Shown: positions 54,369 to 63,905, counted from the first letter of the stretch. The stretch: DNA of 64,000 nucleotides from Bact-08 sp964533215 (GCA_964533215.1 CAZHLJ010000002.1:220049-284048), one strand, 5' to 3'. Translations and numbers: made by a program. Notes: generated by a model not told the origin, from the letters alone.

Positions 54369-55260
54369 AACCTAATCTATCTCCAATTCGTAATTTGGCG
54401 TTCGTTTCATATTCATCAATTATGATATATGAATCTTTGGTTTTTACTATAGGTTTTGAATTTTCAAATCCTATTATTTGTCCGGCAATTCCTTTGTATT
54501 TAGGGAAGTCTGGACAGCTATTTACCTTGTTGATTTTTAATGGAATTTTGTTACTGTATGTTATTGACATAGGACCTGGCTTACATATAGCTCTGACGAA
54601 ATTAAATATTTCCCTTGATGTTTGATTCCAATTTATTGCCTCATCGCCTAATGTCCTTATGCAACAGTACATTCCATAAGGGTTTATACTTTTTTGTGGA
54701 ATTGCAACAACGGATTTGTTCTGGATTAATTTAATTGCATCATATAATATTATCGCACACTCGGTGTGTGCCGTTTTAAGAAGAGTGCTGTAATCATCTT
54801 GATCGGTAATTGGGTATGTGCGTTGTAAAACTATATCTCCAGTATCAATTCCTTCATCTACATATATGACGGTAATTCCAAATTCGCTTTCATCATTTAT
54901 GAGAGCCCAGTTCAAAATATTCCGACCTCTGTACATGGGAAGTTTTCCCGCATGGCAATTGATGGTTTTTAATGGAGGCAAGTTGAATATACGAGGTTTA
55001 TATATCTGATTGAAACTCATCGAAACAAACAGATCGCAATTGTAGTTGCATGCTTTATTGTAAAAATCGTCAGAATTTATGTTAACAGGAGTTATATAGT
55101 CTATATTATATTCCAGAGCTTTGTCCATTAGATAATTATCCTTACTGTCGTTTCTTGGAACAATGAATGCAATTTCCAGAGAATCATCTTTAAGTATAGT
55201 GTCAAGAGCATTATGTGCCCATGGACCATCTGCAAAATATCCGATTTTCAATTTTTTCAT
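54361..55260 (-). CDS. Sugar N-formyltransferase
   Basis: 299 aa, similar to methionyl-tRNA formyltransferase and sugar formyltransferases that use N10-formyl-THF. The catalytic triad is visible: Asn101, His103 (INCHAGKLPMYRGRNILNW) and Asp139 (DEGIDTGDIV). The C-terminal part (about 205-299) looks like the formyltransferase C-terminal domain. It occupies the position, between LegC and NeuB, normally held by the acetyltransferase LegH, so it likely formylates the 4-amino group of the LegC product. It overlaps neuB by 8 bases and legC by 4. Confidence 0.9.
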   Translation of the reverse strand: MKKLKIGYFADGPWAHNALDTILKDDSLEIAFIVPRNDSKDNYLMDKALEYNIDYITPVNINSDDFYNKACNYNCDLFVSMSFNQIYKPRIFNLPPLKTINCHAGKLPMYRGRNILNWALINDESEFGITVIYVDEGIDTGDIVLQRTYPITDQDDYSTLLKTAHTECAIILYDAIKLIQNKSVVAIPQKSINPYGMYCCIRTLGDEAINWNQTSREIFNFVRAICKPGPMSITYSNKIPLKINKVNSCPDFPKYKGIAGQIIGFENSKPIVKTKDSYIIIDEYETNAKLRIGDRLGYE

Positions 55261-56411
55261 CGAGACTGATTTGTGAGGATAGCACTGCTAGGGATATTTA
55301 CAATTCGTTCTTCGAGCCATAAAGTGTTTTTCAATTCATCTGTCATGCAATCTTTGAACATAGGTAACTTATTCATAAGACACCAAACCGGGCGCGTCAT
55401 AACACCATGATCATTTGTGTACTGCAGAAAATCCTGCTGTGCTTTTCTCTCCTTCATTATTACAACATTCAGCCAGAAGTTGGATTTGCACTCAGATGGC
55501 TCGTCAAAAAAATCCATATCTGGAAATTGTGCAAAGTATGCTTTATATTTGTTTGCAACATCCCTCTTGCTCTTTAAAAACAACTCCAGGTTCTCCATTT
55601 GTGCACAGCCTAAGGCTGCGTTTATATTTGGCATCCTATAGTTATATCCTATATGGTCATGTACAAATTCCCATCTGTGAGGTACTTTTGCCTGCGTAGT
55701 AAGATGCTTGGCATTTTTGCCCAGCTCTTCATCCTGGAACAATAGCATTCCTCCTCCTCCAGTAGTTATTGTCTTGTTACCGTTGAAGCTGATTGCCCCA
55801 ACCCTTCCAAAAGTTCCTGTATGCTTTCCCTTATAGAAACTGCCCAAACTTTCGGCAGCATCTTCCACCAACTCTATATGGTATCTTCTGCATACTTCAA
55901 TCAATTCGTCCATATGTACAGGGTGACCGAATGTATGCATTGGAACGCATGCCTTTATTCTTCTTCCGGTATTTCTGTTATAACAGGAATTTTCCTTTAT
56001 TTCAGAATTCTCTTTCAACCAATTTTCTACAGCAACAGGAGATAACCCCAATGTGTCAATATCCACATCAAGAAAAACAGGATGGGCGCCGATATAGCTA
56101 ATGGCATTACATGTGGCAATAAACGTAAGTGCTTGCGTGATAACTTCGTCATCTCTTTCAACTCCGACCATAATCATAGATAGGTGCAGTGCATTTGTCC
56201 CATTTACACACACAATTGCTTTCTTGGCGCCTGTATACTCTTCCATCATTTTTTCAAAACGGTCGACAAACTTGCCTACGCTAGAGACATATGTGCTGTC
56301 TATACACTCTTCCAGATATTTTTTCTCATTTCCACCGAAAGTTGGTGCATGAAGAGGGATGAACTCCTCTTTTCCATATAACTGATGAACGAAATTGATG
56401 AAATCGCTATA
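55257..56411 (-). CDS. legC: DegT/DnrJ/EryC1-type PLP aminotransferase (LegC-like)
   Basis: About 384 aa from the ATG at 56411, which overlaps the legB stop (ATGTATAG); the frame opens at 56441 but that start lies well inside legB. Sugar aminotransferase: FGGNEKKYLEECIDSTYVSSVG, VNGTNALHLSM, VEDAAESLGSFYKGKHTGTFG, and FNGNKTITTGGGGML with the PLP lysine. N-terminal YSDFINFVHQLYGKEEFIPLH is a LegC-type feature. It aminates the 4-keto sugar made by LegB. The PLP fold and neighbourhood are clear. Confidence 0.92.
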   Translation of the reverse strand, partial: YSDFINFVHQLYGKEEFIPLHAPTFGGNEKKYLEECIDSTYVSSVGKFVDRFEKMMEEYTGAKKAIVCVNGTNALHLSMIMVGVERDDEVITQALTFIATCNAISYIGAHPVFLDVDIDTLGLSPVAVENWLKENSEIKENSCYNRNTGRRIKACVPMHTFGHPVHMDELIEVCRRYHIELVEDAAESLGSFYKGKHTGTFGRVGAISFNGNKTITTGGGGMLLFQDEELGKNAKHLTTQAKVPHRWEFVHDHIGYNYRMPNINAALGCAQMENLELFLKSKRDVANKYKAYFAQFPDMDFFDEPSECKSNFWLNVVIMKERKAQQDFLQYTNDHGVMTRPVWCLMNKLPMFKDCMTDELKNTLWLEERIVNIPSSAILTNQSR

Positions 56412-57384
56412 CATTGTAGATTTCTGTTTTATACTTTGCAAGGTTCTCCTTTTTCATAAACCAAATAATTGTCTCCCTCAATCCATCTTCCAATGAATAG
56501 GAGGGGGTGTATCCAGTCATTTGTTTAATCTTACTGTTATCTCCCCATAAGCGGAACACTTCAGAATTTTTAGGGCGCAATCGTTGTTTGTCTTCGATAA
56601 ATCTAACATCCGACTCCATGATTTTAGCAATAAGGTTCATTGTATCTTTCATGGATATTTCCCTATTGCTTGCAATATTCACCTCTTGACCTATTGCTGC
56701 ATCGCAACAGGCAAGCTCCACAAACCCTTTACAGGTGTCTTTTACGTAATTGAAGTCGCGTGTAGGAGTCAAATCTCCCAATAGGATCTCTTTCTTTCCA
56801 CTGGCAATTTGTGTTATTATTGTTGGTATAATTGCCCTGGCAGACTGTCTTGGCCCAAATGTGTTGAATGGCCTTGCTATTATGACTGGAAGCTCAAATG
56901 CATTAAAAAAACTCATAGCCATCATATCTGCCCCAATCTTGGAGGCTGAGTATGGTGATTGAGGTTGCTTAGGATGATTCTCATCGATTGGAACATATTT
57001 TGCAGTTCCATAAACTTCTGAGGTTGAGGTAACTATCACTCTTTTAACTCCATTCGCTTTTGCTGCCTGACAGATATTCAATGTGCCCTTAACGTTTGTC
57101 TCAACATAGCTTTCAGGAGCAGTATAGGAGTAAGGTATAGCTATAAGGGCTGCCAGATGAAAGATAGTATCTATCCCCTTTGTGCTCTGTAAACAAAAAT
57201 AAGGGTCTCTTATATCGCCGCTTACAATTTCCAGATTCGGATGGTTCATACCCTCAAGCCAACCCCAATAATTAAATGAATTATACTGGGAGATAGCTCT
57301 GACTTTATAACCTTTTTCAAGCAATAACTCAGTAAGGTGAGATCCTATAAAACCGTCGGCTCCTGTAACCAATGCTTTTTGCAT
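56407..57384 (-). CDS. legB: NDP-GlcNAc 4,6-dehydratase (LegB-like)
   Basis: 325-aa SDR enzyme. TGADGFIGSHLTELLLEKG at 7-25, HLAALIAIPYSYTAPESYVE, STSEVYGTAKYVPI and YSASKIGADMMA (the YxxxK catalytic motif). LALIAIPYSY and RPFNTFGPRQSARA match the LegB/PglF-short group. First step of the legionaminic cassette. It is separated from the initiating transferase by 32 bases. Confidence 0.91.
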   Translation of the reverse strand: MQKALVTGADGFIGSHLTELLLEKGYKVRAISQYNSFNYWGWLEGMNHPNLEIVSGDIRDPYFCLQSTKGIDTIFHLAALIAIPYSYTAPESYVETNVKGTLNICQAAKANGVKRVIVTSTSEVYGTAKYVPIDENHPKQPQSPYSASKIGADMMAMSFFNAFELPVIIARPFNTFGPRQSARAIIPTIITQIASGKKEILLGDLTPTRDFNYVKDTCKGFVELACCDAAIGQEVNIASNREISMKDTMNLIAKIMESDVRFIEDKQRLRPKNSEVFRLWGDNSKIKQMTGYTPSYSLEDGLRETIIWFMKKENLAKYKTEIYNV

Positions 57385-57416
57385 ATTTTGATTGCTAAAT
57401 TTTATCTGACATTTAT

Positions 57417-58934
57417 TTACTTTGATCTGGCGTTCTTTATGATTATGTTATATAGAATTTTCCATAAATATTTCCAGTCAGTTTTTCCGGGATTCTGCAA
57501 ATACAATTCACAATATCTTCTTTCGCTCTCCTCTATCTCATGGAATGTCTTAGGCAAATCATAATAAAAAGGAGGTAACAGACCCGGTTTTGTTTTTATC
57601 CTCAACTCTTGCATATCTTTTGAATAAAGGCTGAAAAACTGTTCGCTTATTGGGCGTACTCCAACTAGCTTTATGTCCCCTTTAATCAGGTTGATTATCA
57701 TTGGCAATTCGTCAATCCAGAATTTTCTCATGATTTTTCCCAAAGGAGATATTCTAAAGTCGTTTGCAAATTTTCCTCCCTCAGAAAGATGGTTTTTCTC
57801 GTAGATGTATTGCTGCAAGTATTCTGAATATGCAAACATTGTACGGAATTTATATACACCAATTATTTTTCCATCTTTTCCTACTCTCTTAAGCTTGATA
57901 AACATTCCGTAACTTGAAGAAAATCTTTTTATTGGCTGTTTGACTTTAATTGAAACTATATAGAGCAAACCATTGATAGGAAGCTCCTGTTTAACTTCAA
58001 AGCCACAGCTATATAGCCTTCCCAGAATCTCAGGCCTGGGAAATACTCTGGTCATTCCCTTTGTTATACCAAAATATATTTTCCTTATTGCCGGGAGCTT
58101 GGGAAAAACTCTGTTCCACACAAAATCAGTTACCGAGACAATATGCCTTACCAAAAATGGGTATGCTGCCTGAATCTGCTTTCTTCTAATTGAGCTTGTC
58201 TGGAAGCAGCAGATGAATATACCATTATTTGGCAGTATGGAATTGATTTCCATGAAGAGCTTGTTTACTCTTCTGACTTTGTTTAATTGAGCTAAATTGA
58301 AAAAGAGATCATATTGATTCGGGCATAAAAGATGAATTTGATCATTGGAATTAACCTGCATTATTTTCACTTTTTTCCCGAAATCATCGCCATGGATGTT
58401 TACCCATTCTGCCCGGTTTTTTATTGGAAAATGTCTTATGGTATTAAAAATGCCGGAGGTTTTTTCCTCAATCCCATCTTTATTTTCAGAAGGTTTGGGG
58501 AAGTTTGGATTACTGCGATTATACTCAAAAAGCTCTTCATCACTTTCAATGTATGGTATCTCAAATCTTTTGTAAGCTATTAATAACGTATAAAACAATA
58601 TCTCAAGAAAAGATATTGTTGAAAAAAGCAGGATAAGTTCTGGGTATACAGATAATTTGCCGTAAATTAATGTAAGTATTCCTATAATAGATATGGAAGA
58701 TAAGAGGTTAACTACAATTATCGTAATTATTGCCGAGCTTTTAGTGTAATGGTTGTATAATAATTTACCGCTAGCTATGCCAATCAAGATCCATAATAAA
58801 GAACTTAAAAGAGTGAGCCCTTTTTGATGAGATTCATATAACAGGCTAATAATTAATTGACATATTGATATAATTAATATATCAACAATCAACATTAATA
58901 ACAACTGCTTTAGTTTTGGATACTTCATGGCCAT
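57417..58934 (-). CDS. Initiating sugar-phosphate transferase with methyltransferase-like middle domain
   Basis: 505 aa. Residues 1-122 hold four hydrophobic helices. Residues about 160-330 resemble a degenerate class I methyltransferase (NLAQLNKVRRVNKLFMEINS, ILPNNGIFICCFQ, EILGRLYSCGFEV). Residues about 340-505 match the C-terminal part of the bacterial sugar transferase (WcaJ/PglC) family: YKFRTM (361-366), WIDELPMIINLIKGDIKLVG (406-425) with the Asp408-Glu409 catalytic pair, and TKPGLLPPF. The usual re-entrant membrane helix (KRxFD...P) before KFRTM is not visible. Likely transfers the first sugar-1-phosphate to undecaprenyl phosphate. No other initiating transferase is present in the locus. 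Confidence 0.82.
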   Translation of the reverse strand: MAMKYPKLKQLLLMLIVDILIISICQLIISLLYESHQKGLTLLSSLLWILIGIASGKLLYNHYTKSSAIITIIVVNLLSSISIIGILTLIYGKLSVYPELILLFSTISFLEILFYTLLIAYKRFEIPYIESDEELFEYNRSNPNFPKPSENKDGIEEKTSGIFNTIRHFPIKNRAEWVNIHGDDFGKKVKIMQVNSNDQIHLLCPNQYDLFFNLAQLNKVRRVNKLFMEINSILPNNGIFICCFQTSSIRRKQIQAAYPFLVRHIVSVTDFVWNRVFPKLPAIRKIYFGITKGMTRVFPRPEILGRLYSCGFEVKQELPINGLLYIVSIKVKQPIKRFSSSYGMFIKLKRVGKDGKIIGVYKFRTMFAYSEYLQQYIYEKNHLSEGGKFANDFRISPLGKIMRKFWIDELPMIINLIKGDIKLVGVRPISEQFFSLYSKDMQELRIKTKPGLLPPFYYDLPKTFHEIEESERRYCELYLQNPGKTDWKYLWKILYNIIIKNARSK

Positions 58935-58948
58935 TTTAATGGCAAATT

Positions 58949-60256
58949 TTATAGCTTATAGATTTTCTCTCCTTTAGGCAGCATATTCCTCAGATCTACA
59001 ATCAATTCGGAATTCTGCCTTATCAATTCGGCATCATAAATGGAATGTTTTGTTGTTATGACTACTAAATCATATTTCTTAAGACTCTCTTCATTAAAAT
59101 CCACTGATTTTAGAGAAACACCGGAATGGGTTGTTATTTGAGGGATATATGGATCGTTGTAATCAACAATGGCACCTTTTTTAATTGCAATGTCAATTAT
59201 TTCAAGGGCAGGTGATTCCCTCTCGTCATCGATGTCGGCTTTATATGCGACTCCCAAAAACAAGACTTTACTGCCATTGATAGCCTTTTTGTGTTTGTTT
59301 AATGCTGTGGATATCTTGATATACATGTAATGAGGCATCCGCATATTTATATGCCCTGCAGTATGGATCATGCTTAGATCAAAGTCGTACTTTTTTGCAA
59401 TGTGTTCTAAGTAGAAAGGGTCCAGTGGTATGCAGTGCCCGCCAATTCCAGGTCCTGGATAAAAAGCCTGAAATCCGTATGGTTTGGTCTTTGCCGCTTC
59501 TATGACTTCCCATATATTTATATCCATTTTGCCGGATAGAAGGGCAATTTCATTTATAAGGCTAATGTTGATAAGCCGGTATGTGTTTTCTAGAATTTTT
59601 ACCATTTCTGCTACCCGTGGAGAGCTCACAGGATGGACAATGTCAATAGCCTTTGAATATAGTTTTACTCCAATTTCCAAACCCTCATTTGTCATTGCCC
59701 CAATTACTTTTGGAGTGTTTTTGGTGTGATAGCAGGAGTTACCTGGGTCTACTCGTTCCGGAGAATATGCAAGCCAGAAGTCAATACCTTGTTTTAATCC
59801 AGATTCCCGCTCAATTATTGGGAGAGTAAATTCCTCTGTAGTAGTAGGATATGTTGTGCTTTCAAGGCTAATGAAAACACCTGGCTTCATATTTCTGCCT
59901 ATTTCTATGCACACATCTTCTATATAATGCATGTCAGGTTTCTTGTACATATCAAGAGGCGTAGGGACACATATTAGAAGTGCGTCGCATTCGCGTATTC
60001 TGCTAAAATCCGTAGTTGCGGAAAGGGTGCTTTTATCGACAACTTCTTTAAGAGCTTTATCTTGGATATCTTTTATATAATTAGAGCCACTGTTGATTTT
60101 TTTAACTTTACCGGCATTCTTGTCAAAACCAATGACTTTTATTCCTTCCTGGGCAAAATCTACGGCGAGCGGTAACCCAACATAACCAAGCCCTACAACT
60201 CCAATTATATGAGAATTATTATCTATTTTCTGAATAATATTTTTAAAGGTTTCCAT
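58949..60256 (-). CDS. UDP-N-acetyl-hexosamine 6-dehydrogenase (WbpA/WbpO-like)
   Basis: 435 aa, NAD-dependent nucleotide-sugar dehydrogenase. GVVGLGYVGLPLAVDFA (NAD loop), LLICVPTPLD, SLESTTYPTTTEE, SPERVDPGN and GPGIGGHCIPLDPFYL with the catalytic Cys. The KPYGFQAFYPGPG motif favours the UDP-HexNAc group over UDP-glucose dehydrogenase. Makes a UDP-HexNAc uronic acid; the 4-epimerase at 35678 and the asparagine-synthase homologue at 32913 could then give an amidated HexNAcA. It follows the Wzz gene by 11 bases. Confidence 0.91.
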   Translation of the reverse strand: METFKNIIQKIDNNSHIIGVVGLGYVGLPLAVDFAQEGIKVIGFDKNAGKVKKINSGSNYIKDIQDKALKEVVDKSTLSATTDFSRIRECDALLICVPTPLDMYKKPDMHYIEDVCIEIGRNMKPGVFISLESTTYPTTTEEFTLPIIERESGLKQGIDFWLAYSPERVDPGNSCYHTKNTPKVIGAMTNEGLEIGVKLYSKAIDIVHPVSSPRVAEMVKILENTYRLINISLINEIALLSGKMDINIWEVIEAAKTKPYGFQAFYPGPGIGGHCIPLDPFYLEHIAKKYDFDLSMIHTAGHINMRMPHYMYIKISTALNKHKKAINGSKVLFLGVAYKADIDDERESPALEIIDIAIKKGAIVDYNDPYIPQITTHSGVSLKSVDFNEESLKKYDLVVITTKHSIYDAELIRQNSELIVDLRNMLPKGEKIYKL

Positions 60257-60267
60257 ATTCTTATTTA

Positions 60268-61407
60268 TTAATTGTCAACTTTGGGAATGATTTTATATTT
60301 TTTAATGTTTGGAAAAAAATGCTCTTCCATATATGGGATAAGAAATACCAGTCCAATGCCTATGAACAATCCTAGTAGAGAGTAGGCTAATAATATCATC
60401 TTTCTTTTAGGTTCCGTTTTCTCAGTAGGCACTGTAACAGGTTCTATTATTGTAAGTATAGGCGTTGTCTCGGTTACTGCGATTTTAGCCTGCTCTTTCT
60501 GTTTTGCAAGTTCGGAATATACACCAGAAAGCAGTGTATACTCAGATAATAGTTTTTCCTCATTAGTTTTTGCAAGAGATGAGCTAAAGCTTTTGTTGGC
60601 ATCCCGGAACTGAGCTAATTCAATTTGTTTGTCTTCAAAGTTTTTCCTTGCCTCATTGTAATTATTTTCAACGAATTCCAGATTTTTTGCAACTTTTTCC
60701 AGCTTAAATTTGGTTATATATTTTTGCAAAAGCTCCTGTGTCCTTTGAGCCAATTCTGCTGCTGCTAATGGTTCTGACATTTTGGACGATAATAGAATAT
60801 ATCCATCTTTATTGTTAAGAGTGATGGATATAAGTGAGTTTATGATGACAGACAACCTCTCCTCTTTTTCCGACAAAGTTTGAACAGAAGTAGTGTCATG
60901 TTGCTGCGGATTAAGTTCTATATCCTCCTTTTTAGATGAAATTGCACCAATAATGACACCTGGCAAGCCGATAGTATATTTTCGTATATTACCCAGAAGA
61001 TTGAATTTACTGTACCGTTTATCGGTGTAGTATTCATAGAGGCTTATTGGACTGTTAATTCCTTCAAAATGGAATTTCGAGTACATAAGATCTTTCTTGA
61101 AATTGATATTGTTTATTATTCTTGGATAAACATTAGGAGATAACACCTCTCCAGTGTTAAGTCCACCGAGGTTTATCCCTGCCATTGCAGCCAGACCGCT
61201 GATATTACCACTTACCTTCTTCTCTGTCGTTTGAGGTACCATAGTGCAAAAGGCAGTGTAAACATTCGGGGATAAAATAGCAACCATGAATCCAAAAGCG
61301 GCAAAAATACCGGTCGCCTTTAAAACCAGTTTCCGGTTTTTCCATATTTTTTGTGCAATTTCAACAAGATCTATCTCTTGCGTCCCAATCTTATTTTCTT
61401 GTTCCAT
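60268..61407 (-). CDS. wzz: Wzz-type chain-length determinant / polysaccharide co-polymerase
   Basis: 379 aa with an N-terminal transmembrane helix (about 30-50) and a C-terminal one (about 342-362), framing a periplasmic domain with helix-rich coiled-coil segments (about 195-300). The N-terminal DLVEIAQKIWKNRKLVLKATG and the proline-rich TTPILTIIEPVTVPTEKTEPKRK just before the second helix, split over residues 315-338, are Wzz/LPS_assembly features. No C-terminal BY-kinase domain. Controls chain length together with the adjacent Wza (2-base gap). Confidence 0.9.
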   Translation of the reverse strand: MEQENKIGTQEIDLVEIAQKIWKNRKLVLKATGIFAAFGFMVAILSPNVYTAFCTMVPQTTEKKVSGNISGLAAMAGINLGGLNTGEVLSPNVYPRIINNINFKKDLMYSKFHFEGINSPISLYEYYTDKRYSKFNLLGNIRKYTIGLPGVIIGAISSKKEDIELNPQQHDTTSVQTLSEKEERLSVIINSLISITLNNKDGYILLSSKMSEPLAAAELAQRTQELLQKYITKFKLEKVAKNLEFVENNYNEARKNFEDKQIELAQFRDANKSFSSSLAKTNEEKLLSEYTLLSGVYSELAKQKEQAKIAVTETTPILTIIEPVTVPTEKTEPKRKMILLAYSLLGLFIGIGLVFLIPYMEEHFFPNIKKYKIIPKVDN

Positions 61408-61409
61408 AG

Positions 61410-63779
61410 CTATTTTAGAAATAGATTTACAATAAGGGCCACGACAGTCATTATGGATGAGGATATTCCAACAATCTCCCCTGTAGTGAAATCTCTTTTC
61501 TCAGGTTTCATTGGAACAATTATTTCACAACCAGGTTCAATAGGAGAGTTTAATCCTTTTGCAATTCTGCCATTCATATATACTACAAACACTTTATTTT
61601 TTTTAGCCCTGAATGAGTATCCTCCTGCGTTATCTATGTAATCTCCTAGAGGAGCTTTGTCCATATAGGTTACAGCGTTAGGATACATGACAGCTCCGGA
61701 AATCTTAACGACACCATTGTAGCTTGGAATATCAACTACATCGCCTTCTTTCAAAACAACATCGTAGTCACTGCCAGGATTCGCCATAGCCTTTTCCAGA
61801 TTTATCCCAATTTTATACGTTCTGCTAATATTAAGACTCTCAATTGAGATAGAATCTTTATCACTGTTTCTTGCAAGTTTCAACGAGGCCTCCGCAGTGG
61901 CTCTTTCATCAGCGGACATTGTGCGTGTAAGAGTTGCTCCCTTTATATATGCAGTTGAGGTTAATCCCCCGGATCTATGTATGAAAGAAGAGAGCCTTTC
62001 GTTTTTGCTTATTTTCGGATATGAGCCACTAAACAAGACTTCTCCATTGATTATAACATTTTGCTGGACATTATAGCTTGGAGACCTTCTGACGGTTACA
62101 ATATCAAATGGTTTTAGGATAAAATTCTTTTCCCCTGATATGATAAATCCATTATCAATGGAAAAGCTGAAAACTTCGCTTTGAAATTCAGACTCCTGTG
62201 TGCTCATTGGCTTTCTTATTCTTCTTGCTACGTCTATTTTTGCACTTGAGGCTGATTCTAGAAGGCCACCACCTTGAAGTATTAGCTCTTCTATGTTCAT
62301 GCTATGTACAAATGGATATTTGCCTGGCCTTTTAATTTCTCCTGCCAGTGTGAGGTAAAGGTCATCCTTTAATTCGTTTTTGGATGGTATGTACAGACGG
62401 TCGTTCTTTTTAAGTTCAATGTCGGCAATCTCGCCTTTAAGAAGCTTTGCAAGATCTATAGATTCAACCCTTGTTGTGAGGTCCGGATTTTCCCTGTATA
62501 AAAGGCCTCTTACAAGAAGTGCATCCTCTTCTGCACCTTCTGCCTTGGCAATTAATTGCTTTATAGTGCGGATGTCGTTTCCTATCGCGTATTCCCCTGG
62601 TCTGAATACAGATCCAGATATCTCGACTTTGTTCTCAAATCTGTTAAGAATTACGTTTACCATGACCGTGTCCCCATCATTTAGCAGGAAGCTATCATAG
62701 TCATTTGATTCCACAGTGAATGCTTTCATCTCAGAATCACCCTTCCTTGTTACCTGAACGTTCTTTTTGTACGCGCTGCTTTCGAAGCCTCCGGCATACT
62801 CAATCAACTTGGAAAGAGGTTCGCTCTCTTTCATTTCGTAAACCATAGGCCTTTTGATTCTTCCTATTATCTGAACTCTTTTTTTGAAAGGTTCAACCTT
62901 TACTATATCTCCTTCTCTAAGAGTGACATCGCCATTATTGTTTCCCTTGAGCAAATATTCATAGACATCTATGTTGGAAACGACTTTTCCATTGCGAAAT
63001 ACCTTCACATCCCTAAGACTACCGATATTATTTATTCCTCCTGCTGAGTAAAGAGCGTGGAATACGGATGAAAAAGATGAGAGGGTATAGGTTCCGGGCA
63101 AGACGACTTCGCCCATTATATTAACTTGAATGCTACGGATATTCCCAAGAGTAACTTTAATGAATGTCTGTGGATTTGGAGAGGATAGATCGGAATAAAT
63201 CCTGCTGAAAGCTTTTCTTATTCTGACTGAAGCTTCCTTTACCTGCATGCCGTTCAGGAATATAGGCCCGATGTTGGAGACTATGATATTACCTTCTGGG
63301 GAGATTTTTTGTCTGAAGGTCAACTCGCTGTTTCCCCAAATGTCAATAATTATTTCATCTCCGGCTCCTAACTGATAATTTTCTGGAGTGGGTAGATTCA
63401 GCGTGGGCTGAAAGGTGAGATTCTTGCTGGAGAATAGATCCCTCCCGAAAATTGCATTAGTATTATTGCCAGCTGTCTCTTTTACAACCACAATCTTGTC
63501 CGGTCCCGCAGTGGCGGACTCTCTTGTTCTGTTTTCAGGTGTGACAACAGTTCCTTTAGAAGTAGCTGAACTGGCATCATATTGTGCCTTTATCCTTTCC
63601 AGCTGCTCTTTTGTCACCCCTTTGCCAGCAAGTTCTGTTAATACTTGCTCCTGGGACATCCCGGAAGTGGAATACCTTTTTAGCTCTTCAATAACCTGTT
63701 GGTCGCTGAGTTGAGCAAAAGAGACCTCTACAATCAGTAACAAAAGGATTGTATGAGAAAGCTTTTTAATTAAATTCAT
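61410..63779 (-). CDS. wza: SLBB-domain polysaccharide export protein (Wza-like)
   Basis: 789 aa, outer-membrane/periplasmic export component. Signal peptide about 1-22 (ending SFAQ), a Bacteroidetes-specific N-terminal region with two short helical repeats (QQVIEELKRYSTSGMSQEQV...), the Poly_export domain about 135-225 (YQLGAGDEIIIDIWGNSEL), then about six SLBB-type repeats (for example IMGEVVLPGTYTLSSFSS, ISGSVFRPGEYAIG, LAGEIKRPGKYPF, INGEVLFSGSYPKIS) and a C-terminal transmembrane helix (about 765-787). First gene of the 31-gene locus. It is longer than E. coli Wza (379 aa), as is common in this phylum. Confidence 0.93.
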   Translation of the reverse strand: MNLIKKLSHTILLLLIVEVSFAQLSDQQVIEELKRYSTSGMSQEQVLTELAGKGVTKEQLERIKAQYDASSATSKGTVVTPENRTRESATAGPDKIVVVKETAGNNTNAIFGRDLFSSKNLTFQPTLNLPTPENYQLGAGDEIIIDIWGNSELTFRQKISPEGNIIVSNIGPIFLNGMQVKEASVRIRKAFSRIYSDLSSPNPQTFIKVTLGNIRSIQVNIMGEVVLPGTYTLSSFSSVFHALYSAGGINNIGSLRDVKVFRNGKVVSNIDVYEYLLKGNNNGDVTLREGDIVKVEPFKKRVQIIGRIKRPMVYEMKESEPLSKLIEYAGGFESSAYKKNVQVTRKGDSEMKAFTVESNDYDSFLLNDGDTVMVNVILNRFENKVEISGSVFRPGEYAIGNDIRTIKQLIAKAEGAEEDALLVRGLLYRENPDLTTRVESIDLAKLLKGEIADIELKKNDRLYIPSKNELKDDLYLTLAGEIKRPGKYPFVHSMNIEELILQGGGLLESASSAKIDVARRIRKPMSTQESEFQSEVFSFSIDNGFIISGEKNFILKPFDIVTVRRSPSYNVQQNVIINGEVLFSGSYPKISKNERLSSFIHRSGGLTSTAYIKGATLTRTMSADERATAEASLKLARNSDKDSISIESLNISRTYKIGINLEKAMANPGSDYDVVLKEGDVVDIPSYNGVVKISGAVMYPNAVTYMDKAPLGDYIDNAGGYSFRAKKNKVFVVYMNGRIAKGLNSPIEPGCEIIVPMKPEKRDFTTGEIVGISSSIMTVVALIVNLFLK

Positions 63780-63862
63780 AAAATTGTATTTGTCTTAATT
63801 GTTAATCATATATAAAATGAAATAGAACTTTATTATTATCAAATAGAGGGGTTATCAAATGA

Positions 63863-63905
63863 AAATGGACTATAAAAGAGAGGTAAATCCCTTTTTAGTC
63901 CATTT
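63863..63905 (-). promoter_or_regulatory. Long hairpin in the 5' leader of the polysaccharide locus
   Basis: AAATGGACTA (63863-63872) and TAGTCCATTT (63896-63905) are perfect 10-base inverted repeats, with further partial pairing inside (AAAAG / CTTTT). There is no T-run on either side, so it is not a simple terminator. It lies 84 bases upstream of the Wza start and could be a target for a transcript elongation or translation control factor. Bacteroides capsule operons are controlled by UpxY-type antiterminators acting in such leaders; no upxY is in this window. Confidence 0.5.
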
